Origin: Forficula auricularia | Taxonomy: Eukaryota > Arthropoda > Insecta > Dermaptera > Forficulidae | Length of the DNA stretch: 64,000 nt | NCBI GenBank assembly: GCA_024734495.1 | Contig: JALMQS010000070.1 | Span: 10,326,572 to 10,390,571, forward strand | Direction of reading: 5' to 3' | In this document: one piece after another, positions 12,505 to 23,469 of the stretch | How the letters are laid out: each line of letters opens with the position of its first letter | How positions within the stretch are numbered: position 1 is the stretch's first letter | Made by a program: the position numbers and the translations under genes | The notes under the pieces: generated by a model | Told to the model about the DNA's origin: nothing | What the model saw: the letters and a program-made list of their open reading frames with translations, nothing else | The model's database searches: none

Positions 12505-12545
12505 GGAGACTATAGTTTCGAAGGCATTGCCTTCATCATCGGTCT
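12505..12545 (-). ncRNA. Hammerhead-ribozyme-like motif (d)
   Basis: On the minus strand: AGACC, GATGATGAAGGC, a short loop, GCCTTC, GAAA, CTATAGTC, TCC. It is closely related to the motif at 19090-19130 (same stem II idea, same CTATAGTCTC). The first bases of the CTGATGA box are altered to CCGATGA, so this copy is probably inactive. Confidence 0.5.
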
Positions 12546-13125
12546 ATCACAAATATTTCAGTATTTATTTACATTCAAATTAAGATTTATACATTGAAAA
12601 ATATTGAAAAATATAATGTTTTTTTCCATGTTTCCTCCTATTTGTAATTTGTACCTACTTGGTGGACAGAGCTTTGCTCAGTAATTTTTTTGGTTTAGTT
12701 AAATGCGATATAGGTATTAATTTTATTATTAATTTTAAACTCAGGTAAAGAGGTAGATTTTTATTTGCAGCCAGAATTGAACTTAATTGAAATAACTTTA
12801 ATTTATTTTTTTGCCAGCGTTTTGACCCGCTCCGGCCATATTCAAGGTATTGCTGTGCACAAAGTTTTGAACTTAATTGCAATTATAAATAATATTAATA
12901 TACATGTACATAGCTTCGGTCCCTCGTTGAACCTTTTTAAGCCCTTGAAGAAGGAGGGAAGATCGTCGGAATCGTCGGATTTTTTAAGAGGATGAAAATT
13001 ACGTTCTAATAAATTATTTTTATTTGGAATTTGTGGTTTTTATTACCATTGGGCTACATTTGCTTCATATTCAGCATTGAGTTCTTGCAGTCTGACAAGA
13101 GAAAATAATATTTATAATTAATTAA

Positions 13126-13372
13126 TTTTTTTTTTTATATAAATTTTATTAAACCAATTATTTTACATTAATTAATGTATACATTGTATTTTTGCTTCGA
13201 TTCCGGAGATTACTTCTCCACCATCGAGTGTCCTTATTCATCTTTAGTCCTTGTTTTTAATGAGAGGAAAAATCTAATTAGATAAAAAAACCTCTTTTCC
13301 GATAATTATTTCAATTCCATTATTCCCCAATCAAGTCGATTGGTTTCAATCAATCCATCATCCCTTCCATCC
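13126..13372 (-). mobile_element. SINE-like retroposon D, copy 1
   Basis: A poly-T start and 'ttttattaaaccaattattt' mean the element lies on the minus strand with its A-tail at the left. It is flanked by perfect 12-base direct repeats ATAATTAATTAA (13114-13125 and 13373-13384). Two further copies at 47104-47352 and 47364-47618 share the core. The 5' ends differ among copies after 'gtcgattggttt'. No clear tRNA-type A and B boxes were recognised, so the origin is open. Confidence 0.85.
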
Positions 13373-13741
13373 ATAATTAATTAAATTTCTAAATTTTAAA
13401 TTATGTAACAATATTTGTAACGAACTTTTAGTGGATTTTAAAATAAAAAAAAAAAATAATTAAATAATAAAAGTAAATTGAAAAAAATTAATTATAGATT
13501 TTTAATGACACACCCACCTGTGAATAACTGCTTTAATTGAGAAAAAAATCAATCACAATGAATTTTGTAAAGCTAAAGACTTATTCCCATTGTTTTGTCA
13601 TTCTCAAAACTTTTGTTAATAAAGTTTATTTTAGCAAAATGATTAAAACCGTTTTCAAAATTAAAAATAAATAAATATACAAACATATAAATATACAATC
13701 TTTAAAGAATTTGGTGTCGGTTCTAGGGGAAATATTTTATT

Positions 13742-13971
13742 AGATAATAAGTAAAAATATATTTTTCTAGGTGGGTTTCACAAATAAAACAAATATATGT
13801 TTTGAGTTTTTATCTAGATATATATTTCGGGTTATGAGCCTATCAGTTTTTCTTTTGTAACTCCTGATGATGGGCTCATAACCCGAAATATATATCGAGA
13901 TAAAAACTCAAAACATATATTTGTTTTATTTGTAAAACCCACCTAGAAAAATATATTTTTACTTATTATCT
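13742..13971. repeat. Near-perfect foldback palindrome, 99-base arms
   Basis: Arms 13742-13840 and 13873-13971 are reverse complements with only a few mismatches, and the loop is about 32 bases. The right arm and loop carry a hammerhead-like motif (13861-13899), so the left arm carries part of its complement. No coding sequence. High arm identity suggests a recent origin or homogenisation. Confidence 0.9.
13861..13899 (+). ncRNA. Hammerhead-ribozyme-like motif inside palindrome
   Basis: CTC, CTGATGA, T, GGG-loop-CCC (stem II), GAAA, TATATA, TC, GAG. CTC/GAG would form stem I and TC with the preceding A would be the ATC cleavage triplet. The stem III stretch ATATATAT is fully self-complementary, so it could also pair between two molecules. 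One T separates the box from stem II. Confidence 0.55.
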
Positions 13972-14524
13972 ATATAAATATACATCGGATCAATTCTATC
14001 GTAGTATCTTACTATCAAGTGAATTAAAAGTTACCTAGTTACCGAGACGATTTTTCGAGCCAATAAAAAAAATAAATAAATAACATTCGGAAAGAACAAT
14101 AGAGGTCGCTTCTCAACAAGATTTCCTTTAGAGTGAACAAGAGCAGGTGGTAAGAATTGGGAATTACCCAGGGAAATGAGCTAAGAAAGAAAATTAGGTC
14201 TGGGAATTTATAATCTAATATCGAAACAATCGATTCTTGATGATTGGATTTTATTGAAAGGCATTGAAGAGTACCTAAATATAAGATAAAACTCACAAGA
14301 TTATATTGAAAGACCATTGTCAACAAACAATTTATAACAGCAATTCATTACCGACAATTAGTCGCTTTAAAAATTATCCTTCTTGAGGAACTTTTAGTAA
14401 CAAGTGCTTCTCCAATTGGTTTTTATCACATTTTTTTTATAGATCAGATCTATACCTACTATAATTTACGTTATATTTATATATAATATATACTATTCCA
14501 CCATCTACTATTCAATTGTTCATA

Positions 14525-15226
14525 ATTTAAATAAGCTGGCGTGTTATGATGTGGCCATCCACTTGACTTTACCATACAACCTGACCCCTAACATTATTTA
14601 TAATCATGTAGGGGGGGGGGGTAGTTTTTGCATTTTTATACTTCTGGGGTCCCTCTGATTATGTATACAAAATTTGGTTGAGAGTGGTAAATGGCCAAGA
14701 TTTTCATTTTTTGAACTTACAACATCCCCCCTTCCATTTTGGGCGGTTAGTTTTTGCATTTTTAGACTTCTGGGGGCCCACTGATTATGTATACAAAATT
14801 TGGTTTAGTTTGCTCAAATAACCTCTAGATTTTTAATTTTTAACCCCCCCTCCACCCCCCCCCTTAATTTTGGGTCGATATGTACCAAAATCTAATCAGC
14901 TCTTAATCTCAATGGACCAAAACTATGTGAGAAATTTGGTTTTGATATTCACAGGATTTTTTAAAGCTAGCTCGTCCACAAAAATTTGGTAACGCACAGA
15001 CTAACAGACATTTTGACAATACAATTATTATCTCGAAAAATATAATTTTTTCGATGTTCACTTATTAGAGCTCTTTTGTAGAGCAAAATGCCATGGTTTC
15101 GCTCAATTTTTTTAATCAAAATAGTTTAAGCCGTTTTTGAGATATTTCGAAAAAAAGAAGGAAAAATCCTCTTTTTTCATGCACGATTACAATACTTGAC
15201 CATACACTGTATGGTAAAGTAAAAAG
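14525..15226 (-). repeat. Dispersed repeat A, long minus-orientation copy
   Basis: It starts near 'taagctggcgtgttatgatg', includes 'cttgactttaccatacaacc', a ten-G run, 'tctgattatgtatacaaaat', a C-rich tract, 'aatctaatcagctcttaatc', 'tttggtaacgcacagactaa', and ends at 'tgtatggtaaagtaaaaa'. The copy at 42585-43175 is collinear with it. The words 'actttaccata' and 'tatggtaaagt' near the two ends are inverted, so it may be a miniature TIR element of about 0.6-0.7 kb. Confidence 0.75.
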
Positions 15227-15229
15227 AAC

Positions 15230-16020
15230 CATGATCTATTAAATTATTTATTTGAATTTGGTTTAACTTTCGCCTTTAATATAACTCATTTGATGACCTG
15301 GAGAAGGAGGAAATTTTATTTAAAGTGGCAATTTTTTCGTCAATTGTAAAATTGAAATATAAATTTTCATTTAATTACCTTTTTTTTGATTTTTCGGATT
15401 TTTTGAATTTAATTGTTTTGAAATTTTTACTTAATAAAAGTGTCGCTTCATGGGCTCAGTTTCCAAAAGCCAATTTAATAATAAAAATACTAATCTAACC
15501 TTTTAGTTTTCTAATAATTGTACAAGTGTACTAAAAGTATGTAATTCTTTCGCCCTTCTCTTTAGATTTCGTTTTATTATTTTCAATATAATTATAGTAC
15601 ATAGGTAGTTATGTAAAATGGAATTGCTCAATTTTTAATTCCGAGGTAAAGTTAAAAGATAATTAGGTTTATGCTTCAATGAATAAATAAATATTAAATA
15701 AAAATTAAAGAAATTAGCATTCCTCTGATTCTAGTGGATTTATTCATTGCCAGAGGGCACGTATTTGAAAACTATAGAATAAAATTGTTAAATGATAATT
15801 AAATTAAATATGACAAAATGTAAATAATAATGTTTCGACCTTTTCAAAATTGTATATACTTAATTTGTATGTAAATTATAATATTAACCTAAACTGTTAT
15901 ATTTTAAATAATTGTATTTAAAACAACTATGCGGAGTATTAATGCGCGGAGAATATCTTGAGTGGAATGGCCCATTATATAAATACATATAATTGTATAT
16001 ACTTATATGGTATATGTATA
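15230..16020. other. Intergenic stretch, no gene supported
   Basis: AT-rich sequence without recognisable exons, RNA genes or repeat families. Confidence 0.4.
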
Positions 16021-16027
16021 TATTATA

Positions 16028-16135
16028 CTAGCTGCAAGGCGGCCCTCTTGCTAGCCAGGGGGACACCCAACCCACGAACCCCATCCTCATACCCCACTCC
16101 CACCCACCATACCCCCCGACAACACAACAAATTAT
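16028..16135. repeat. C-rich repeat end, family I copy 1
   Basis: After a (TA)-rich run the sequence reads 'actagctgcaaggcggccct' and then a C-rich stretch of CCCA/CCAC words. The same layout appears at 29121-29190 ('actagttgcaaggcccgcct') and, inverted, at 54900-54945. It is the end of a dispersed element whose class I cannot assign. Confidence 0.55.
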
Positions 16136-16580
16136 GACTGAAAAATTTTAGAAACTAGGTTAGTAATAAAAATGTATTTACCTTTGCGATTATTTTTTAA
16201 ACCGAAATAAAGAAATAGAGCAAGACAAACAGCATGCGAGACTTGCTAATTTTTAAGTCCCTTAAATGAACTTCTCTCTATTGTATATAGTCAATGTATT
16301 TTTTTCTATACTTTTTAAATTTTAATAAATAGAGAGAAACTATAATAATTATTATATAGGTAGGTACATCTCAAATTGAAAATAAGGGAAGGAAAGCTGA
16401 TGATTAGGAGAATATAAGAAATGTATGTAAGTCCTAGATCACTCAGCATGATTAAACCGTAAAGTGAAAGATTTGAAACTCAAAAATAGAAAAAGTACCT
16501 GCAACAAGGTTTGAGTTTGAATTGGCCCCCTCGAATAAGTACTCCTTTAGACACTTTAAGTATTTTTAAATATCTTTAGC

Positions 16581-16782
16581 CATTTTCTCAAAATAGACTC
16601 TAATCTTATCTTTTCATCAATTATTAAATGTTCTTTGATGTGTATATAATTTATCTCGGTTACACTCCTGAGAGCGGAGTTGATTAGGCAAGCTGCTAAA
16701 TTTATACACATCAAAGAACATAATATTAGCCCTACATGATATACAGATGAGATTAGTTACAGGCGTTTTTGAGAAAATTATG
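16581..16782. repeat. Foldback hairpin, about 90-base imperfect arms
   Basis: The inner arms 'tgttctttgatgtgtatata' (16628 on) and 'atacacatcaaagaacat' (to 16722) pair almost perfectly. The outer arms 'cattttctcaaaa' and 'ttttgagaaaattatg' pair as well. The loop is about 40 bases. The 61-codon open frame inside is a by-product. Confidence 0.75.
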
Positions 16783-16789
16783 AAAAACC

Positions 16790-18800
16790 TAAAAACGTAC
16801 ATAGTAAATAGGTGTGTGTACTTTTGATAGAGTGATTTGAAAATTCTTATATTTCAAAGAAAATGAAAGTTATGTGCTTCATATACGATAAAACGTTTTA
16901 CTAGGTACGCTTATTTGCCTAGCGGGCAGGTAGAAATTTTGAATTAATTGTAAACTAATTAGAGCTCTCAAATGGTTGTAACAAATGAGCTGAAATTTGG
17001 CACACATGTTTGTATTAATAATAATTTGCGCCTCTGTCCAACGTTTCAACTTTTTAACTCAAACCGTTTGCTTCCAAAAAAAAATTACCAAAATTTTCTT
17101 TTCAATTTTTCCATCAATTTTTAATCCAACTCCGAAAGATTAAAGCGTAATTTTTTGAAAATCTAAAACAATTTCACTTATAGGTAATAGGTACATATAC
17201 CTATCTACTCTTATTAAACGAGCAAAAATTGTATATTTGTATATATATTTATTTATTTGTTTATATATTTGTATCTTGGTTCTATTTTGAAAACGGCTTT
17301 ACCGATTTTGATTAAATTCACGGGTTAGGGGGTTTTTGGGGTGACAATTCGATCTGCACGGTCTCATCTTCGACAAAATTGTTTTTGATGAGTTTTTTCG
17401 TAATCAAATTAATTATTCTCAGGTAGACAAATCCCATTCTTAGGGTTTTAAAAAAAGGTTTCCCTTTTCCTTTTGTGCTCAGACAATGGGTCGGGTAAAT
17501 CCTTTATTCTCAAAGGTCTTGAAGAAGTATTGTGATTGTGGATTTTAACATATTTTGTTTTCCCTAAACGTTAGTAATATTAATAAACGTTTTATAATTG
17601 TTTTTATAATGAACTTTATTTATTTAATAGAATAAAAAATAATCAAGAGCAGGTCTCAATTTTCTGAAAAAACAACACATTTTGATAGGTTTTATTTATT
17701 AACAATTCGATGAATAAAAATGAATCATGTTTGAATCAAAACAGGTGCAGGAGGTGGGGTGCAGTGTTGGGTGATTCGGGGGTAGGGCGAGGTTTCGGGG
17801 GTGGGGTCGAGCGGGGTGGAGGTGGGGGTGGGGGGTACAGTGGGCGAATATGATATATTTTTGTATTTTTTTTAATTTGAAAGCGGCTCTCAAATAAAAA
17901 TCGACCTTTTTATCAGAATTTTAAATTAATTTAAAAATAATATTAAAATAAAGCTTTTAAATAAAGGAAGAAGTTACCGAACATCGTTCGGTGCCACTAT
18001 TATTTATAAGTGAAATTAAATATATATATATATATATGCTTATACAAAGGTACAATGGTTTCTTGATCAAAAATATAATCGAATTGACTTATTAATTTCA
18101 TAAAGACTTCACATTTTATTTTCAATCCATCCGGAGTTTTTGACCCATTACAAACATGGGTTAGGATTATCGCAATTCATTCATTCATTCATTCACACCT
18201 CGTGCTTTAGAAAAAAATTCAATTTAGGAACGAATATTTAATTTTCAATCATTATTGATCAGAGAATATGAATTTATGCTTTTATTTATTAAAAAAAATA
18301 TTTATTAAAATGCAAAAACCTAAAATAGCGTTTCCCTGTTGAAATAAAAGAACCAATTGAAGAGTAAACCAGAGATAACCAGAGATAATCAGTTCAATAA
18401 ATTATACATATATATATGTAGTATAAACTCCAGTCAATGTATACATAGACTAGTAATGTATACATCTATAATACATGTATTTTTAGACAAAGTATCAATT
18501 GAATAATAAATTTCACACTTAAGAAGAATTTTGCGAAATTTTAGTTTCTTGGTAAAAGGGTGAAATTAATGATGATTCAATGAGTCAATGAGGGCACATT
18601 ATAACGAGAAATTTAATTCAAAAATGAATTTATTTTTTAATTAAATATTAATTTTCTAATAGAATATTTGATTAAACCAATCAATCACCTCTTATCGTAA
18701 TTTGCTATCAATTGGAGTGATTTCACTTGCATATTGAATGTATAAATAATTATTTTTTTCTCTCTCTATCTCTGAACCAATAGTATATGCTATATAAAAC
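16790..18800. other. Intergenic stretch with simple repeats, no gene supported
   Basis: It holds a G-rich purine stretch at 17744-17840 (GGTGGGG-type words, C-rich on the other strand), a (TA)n run near 18022-18038 and short ATTC repeats near 18177-18194. The word 'gttaccgaacatcgttcggtg' near 17974 is a short palindrome. No coding exon is supported. Confidence 0.45.
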
Positions 18801-18803
18801 ATG

Positions 18804-18915
18804 AATCGAAGATATTTGGAATAAGTCGAAGAAGCGTTTGGCTAAAGGAAGGATGAACATCGAAGTCCTAAAGAAAGAGAAGAAGAAAATGAAGAATTCA
18901 CCAAAGACCAATATG
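18804..18915 (+). CDS. Very tentative lysine-rich exon candidate
   Basis: A frame without stops reads ...WNKSKKRLAKGRMNIEVL, then KKEKKKMKNSPKTNM, and is followed by GTACC that could be a weak donor. The base composition is less AT-rich than the surroundings. There is no protein family match that I recognise and the upstream acceptor is not convincing. It may be chance. Confidence 0.12.
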
Positions 18916-19089
18916 GGTACCGAGTATAATTGGAATCAATTAATTAAAATAAATAATTTCCATACGATTTAAATTAAACATTTTATTTATTTTAAAGCCG
19001 ATATGTAGGTATATTATACTTTATTTAAAATTATTTATGCAGGTATTTCAACCCATAAGAAATAGTAGATTAAATATTTCTAATTAAAA

Positions 19090-19130
19090 AGACTGATGAT
19101 GAAGGTCAAACCTTCGAAACTATAGTCTCT
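19090..19130 (+). ncRNA. Hammerhead-ribozyme-like motif (c)
   Basis: AGA, CTGATGA, T, GAAGGT-CAA-ACCTTC (perfect six-base-pair stem II), GAAA, CTATAG, TC, TCT. AGA/TCT would form stem I and GTC would be the cleavage triplet. ACTATAGT is fully self-complementary, which would suit pairing of stem III between two molecules. It is the best-preserved member of its sub-family (the other is at 12505-12545, minus strand). Confidence 0.6.
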
Positions 19131-20509
19131 AACAAATAAATAATATATATATACTATACATACATTTATATATAATATATTTATTCTCATAAAATGAGGA
19201 TAACTGGACAACCTCATTGATTTCCCTTCATGAAACTTTTTATTATATTTAATTGTAGGTCCAAACTGAAAGCGTACCGAATTTTGAAAAAGTTTTCACA
19301 TGTTCCTCAATTTAACAGAAAATAAATGAATTTTTCGTTAGAAGATTTCACTTTATTAATATACACTGTTATTATCATGATTTCTATTTAGTATACCAGA
19401 GGGGTGAACCGTGACCTAAAATCGTGTGCACCTACTTCCACTTTCTTTTTCATTTCCAAGTAGAAGACAATAGATGACAATAGATTATCTAATGGATTCC
19501 AAAATAATTTCAAATAATTCCAAATACAGTGTGCACCTAATTCCAATCGCGGTTAACCCCTCGAGTATACCTATTTGAGATCTCTGAAAGAAATAGAGAA
19601 AAAACAAAACTATAAAAAAAATGTTTCAGAACTTGATTCCTCTTTTTTGCCATCTTCTCATAAGTTCTCATTAACTTGAAAAGTCAATGTCAACACCCGT
19701 TAATCCCTCGCTCCCTCTCCGCCTTTTACACATACCAATCCTTTTAGCCATAATCTAAAGAGGCTCTCTCTTTTCAACATAAAATCTATAATTTTACTAC
19801 TCCCTTTGAAAATATCTGCTAATGAAGTGTCAAATACATTCCATCTCCAATATAACTTCATTTAAATATTTAACTATATATTCCTCATAATTTTATATAT
19901 ATTTTCTTAATAAGAAAAAAAACTATATTTATTTTTACTTTTTTAATTGTTGAGATTATATTTGATTCAGTTAATACCTCGATTATTTAAATAATTGAAC
20001 CGCGAAAGTTAACTCGATTATGCCAATGACTTCAAATTCTAACCAATCTACGTCTTATAGATGTTGATTTAACCAATACTCAATTAATACGGAGACAGTG
20101 CGGTTTTTACATGTTCAAAGTGCCGGTTTTCAAAGGATCATCGAAGTTGTAGATCTGTTGGTTTTAAGGCGGGTGACGGTTTACAGACACTGAGTGATGT
20201 CTGCCTTTTTAAAGCCTTACTAACCCCAGTCGTGTTGAGTATATTCGGTTGGAATTGAGTGTGAAAACATATATTTAATGAGTATTTTAAATGGAATAAA
20301 AAAATATAATTTCGTTTTTTGAAGTTATAAAATTTGACAGTTTTTATTTATAGCATATAACGCTAATTTTCAACCCTATGTGAGCACTTCCTTTGCCATA
20401 TTATGACCAGCAAATCAATTTAAACAGAAGAAATTTTGATTTTTTTTTAATGCGATCTTAGGCAATAAGAAGCGCTTTAGGATCTCAGCCCCTATAGATC
20501 TCGAAAGAC

Positions 20510-21345
20510 TCGTGCATTACCGAAGAAAATGAGAAATTGATCAAGCGAAAGGGCGTAGGTGTCTATGCGCCAGGGTCTTGAAGACTATAAGATTTTAAGT
20601 GTCTGAAATGGCGGAGGCCGGGAGAGAGTTCCAGCTCCTAGAAGTCATGGGGTCAAAGTATTGGGGAATGAAGTGGTCTCGTACTTTTCTAATTTAACTG
20701 CAAAGGGATTTTGGGAGTTAGCAAATCGCGTGCTGCTCGCAAATCAAGCTTTGGGAAGAATTTCTGACTCACCAAAGCACATACCGTGATAGTATTTATA
20801 AAAGAGGGAAAGCTCGGAAACACTTCTTCGATAAGCTAGCGAGTTGAGGGAGGTAGTAAAAGTTGGATCCTCCATTAGTCGGACAGTTCGTTTCTGAATT
20901 GTTTCCATGAAGCCCCCTTTCCATAGATGCTAGTGGTATTCGAGACAGGAGCGAATTGGGGACTTGTAGAAAGTGAGAAGATGCAGGGGCATTAAAAATC
21001 ACTTTAACCTGAATAAGAAGCCAATTTTCTTTCCTGCGTAATTTGCTTCAGAGGAAATGTGTTCATTCCAAGCAAAGTCACATGCGATTGAGTATCTCAA
21101 AATAGACAGATTGTCACATATGGTATCTTCAGAGTATTTAAATCAAAGTGGATTTTTAGTAGTTTGGATAGAAGATTTTTATGCCAAACTTGATCAAAAG
21201 CCTTTGAAATATCCAGAGAGAGTCGCTTTTCCAGTCTCTAGCTCTAGAGTTTTGTTCCATGTATGGGTTACATAAGTTAAGATGTCGCCTGTGAACCGGT
21301 ACTGTTTAAATCCGTATTGACTATTGTGAATTATTTACATTTACT
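20510..21345 (-). pseudogene. Non-LTR retrotransposon relic, reverse transcriptase
   Basis: On the minus strand, frame-shifted pieces of the same LINE type as 1700-2385 can be read. They are QYGFKQYRFTGDILTYVTHT (RT block 2-3 region), SGYFKGF (equivalent of the SKAFD block), FAWNEHISSEANYAGKKIGF, FYKSPIRSCLEY, METIQKRTVRLMEDPTF and SLNSLAYRRSVSELSLFYKY. Several stops and an internal deletion between the palm and the thumb parts show it is dead. The A-rich 3' end would lie to the left. Confidence 0.85.
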
Positions 21346-22269
21346 TATTAAATCAATTCTACTATTATAGGCTATATCAACTATATAATTTCAGAACTTC
21401 TGACATTAAATTTGGAAGGGATGGTAGAAAACTTCCCGAAACAGGCAAAACTACCTAAGCCTTGTTGATGATGGCAAAATAGATAAGCTTATCAAAAGAT
21501 ATTCAGATGTATAAGGAGCTAGGAGGTTTAAAAAAATCATTCAGCTAGGCATTCATGAATATTACACCAGGTAGGTATTCAATTTTACCATATTATTAAT
21601 AAACCACCGCATGTGCAATGGTTTTTCGAGGGTCAAAAGATAGGCGACCCCACTTCGTCATCGTCCCCTTTGATTAGCCTATTGTTAAACGTGTGGTGGT
21701 GGCAGCGAGCAACTCATTCCAGATCAAATTAAGTTTGTTTGATTTCAAGTTACAATCAATTAGGCTTTAAATTGGGTTATCTTCTAAAAGAGAAAAATGT
21801 GTAAACATTGACAGACCCTCAGAGAAGTTGTCCAATGATTGACCGTCGCCATCCACTTGGGTCAACACACACTGTTCAATTTTGATTCAGAAGAAGTGTA
21901 GGAAATGTTCAAATCAATCGCCATTAAAGGATCAATTCTAATGCATCAAACCAGAATACTTACGTTTGAAATACTTCACATTCACTCATATAGTGTTTTC
22001 AAATCGTTTGCTTATTCGTGGATAGAAATGTCTGATATGTGAATGAAAGTCATTTCCAATGATGATTTTTGCGATTTAGTTAAAATTAGGCATAATGTCA
22101 AATCTCCAAAATATGCAGAGACCGTACCGAATCTTGAGAAATTTTTCACTTTTTATTCCAATTTTAGTATTATTTTTATTAATCTTTAAACATTATGGGA
22201 TTATAGGCAAATAAAATAAATATTCTGTTTTATTTAGTTTCAAGAAAGGGATTATAATAAATGAGTGCA

Positions 22270-23460
22270 AAACATTAATGCATTTACTTTTAATTTAAAA
22301 AAAAATGTAGAATTTATTTACAATATTTTCTAAATGGTGTAAATTGGAAATTAATTAAAATTTTTAGGAAGGAAGAATATACGTGTTTGTTTTAGATTTG
22401 TAGCATTTTCAAGTTTTTATTTTATTCAAGAGACTCAACCAAACCTCAGAAAAAATGAGAGATGTTCGGCTATTTACTAAAAAAATATTATTAAAATTAT
22501 TCATGTTTTATCTTATTTCTAAAGTTTTCTGGGTTGAATATTAAAAAAAAAATTATATTAGTTTATTATTGCATTTACTTTTAATTTAAAAAATAAATGT
22601 TGAATTTATTAAATTTTTCTAAATGGTGTAAATTGGAAATTAATTAAAATTTTTAGGAAGGAAGAATATACGTGTTTGTTTTAGATTTGTAGCATTTTCA
22701 AGTTTTTATTTTATTCAAAAATTTAGCAAACCTCAGAAAAAATGAGAGATGTTCAGCTGTTACTAAAAAATATTATTAAAATTATTCATGTTTTATCTTA
22801 TTTCTAAAGTTTTCTGGGTTGAATATTAAAAAAAAAATTATATTAGTTTATTATTGCATTTACTTTTTAATTTAAAAAATAAATGTTGAATTTATTCACA
22901 ATTTTTTTCTAAATGGTGTAAATTGGAAATTAATTAAAATTTTTAGGAAGGAGAGAATACGTGTTTGTTTTAGATTTGTAGCATTTTCAAGTTTTTATTT
23001 TATTCAATAATGAGACTCAGCAAACCTCAGAAAAAATGAGAGATGTTCGGCTATTTACTAAAAAATTATTAATGTTTTATCTTATTTCTAAAGTTTTCTG
23101 GGTTGAATATAAAAATGTATTAGTTTATTAAAAGGAGAGCAGCGATTGAATATAATCCGATAAACAATTAATTCAAGTAGTCTATAAAAAAACAACGTAA
23201 TCAAATTTGAAATAATAAAAAATTATTTTAAATTGGAAATTTAAAAATTATTCATGTTTTATCTTATTTCTAAAGTTTTCTGGGTTGAATATTAAAAAAA
23301 AAATTATATTAGTTTATTAAAGGAGAGCAGCGATTGAATATAATCCGATAAACAAATACGCAATTAATTCAAGTAGTCTATAAAAAACAACGTAATCAAA
23401 TTTGAAATAATAAAAAATTATTTTAAATTGAAATTTACATTCTGAAAAAAGGCAATTTAA
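22270..23460. repeat. Tandem array: ~290-bp units, then ~190-bp units
   Basis: The block 'gcatttacttttaattt' starts units at 22280, 22571 and 22856, giving periods of 291 and 285. Each unit contains 'aaatggtgtaaattggaaat', 'acgtgtttgttttagatttg' and 'cctcagaaaaaatgagagat'. From about 23125 a second unit type ('ggagagcagcgattgaatat', 'aattcaagtagtctataaa') occurs twice with a spacing of about 190, joined by the shared block 'tctaaagttttctgggttga'. No coding sequence. Confidence 0.9.
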
Positions 23461-23469
23461 AATCTATAA

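Noticed and set aside
14039..14326. 95-codon minus-strand frame
   Set aside because: AT-rich, hydrophobic, no recognisable domain and no splice borders. It is consistent with chance in this composition.
17699..17893. Proline/histidine-rich minus-strand frame
   Set aside because: It is a by-product of a G-rich purine tract. No start context, splice sites or family.
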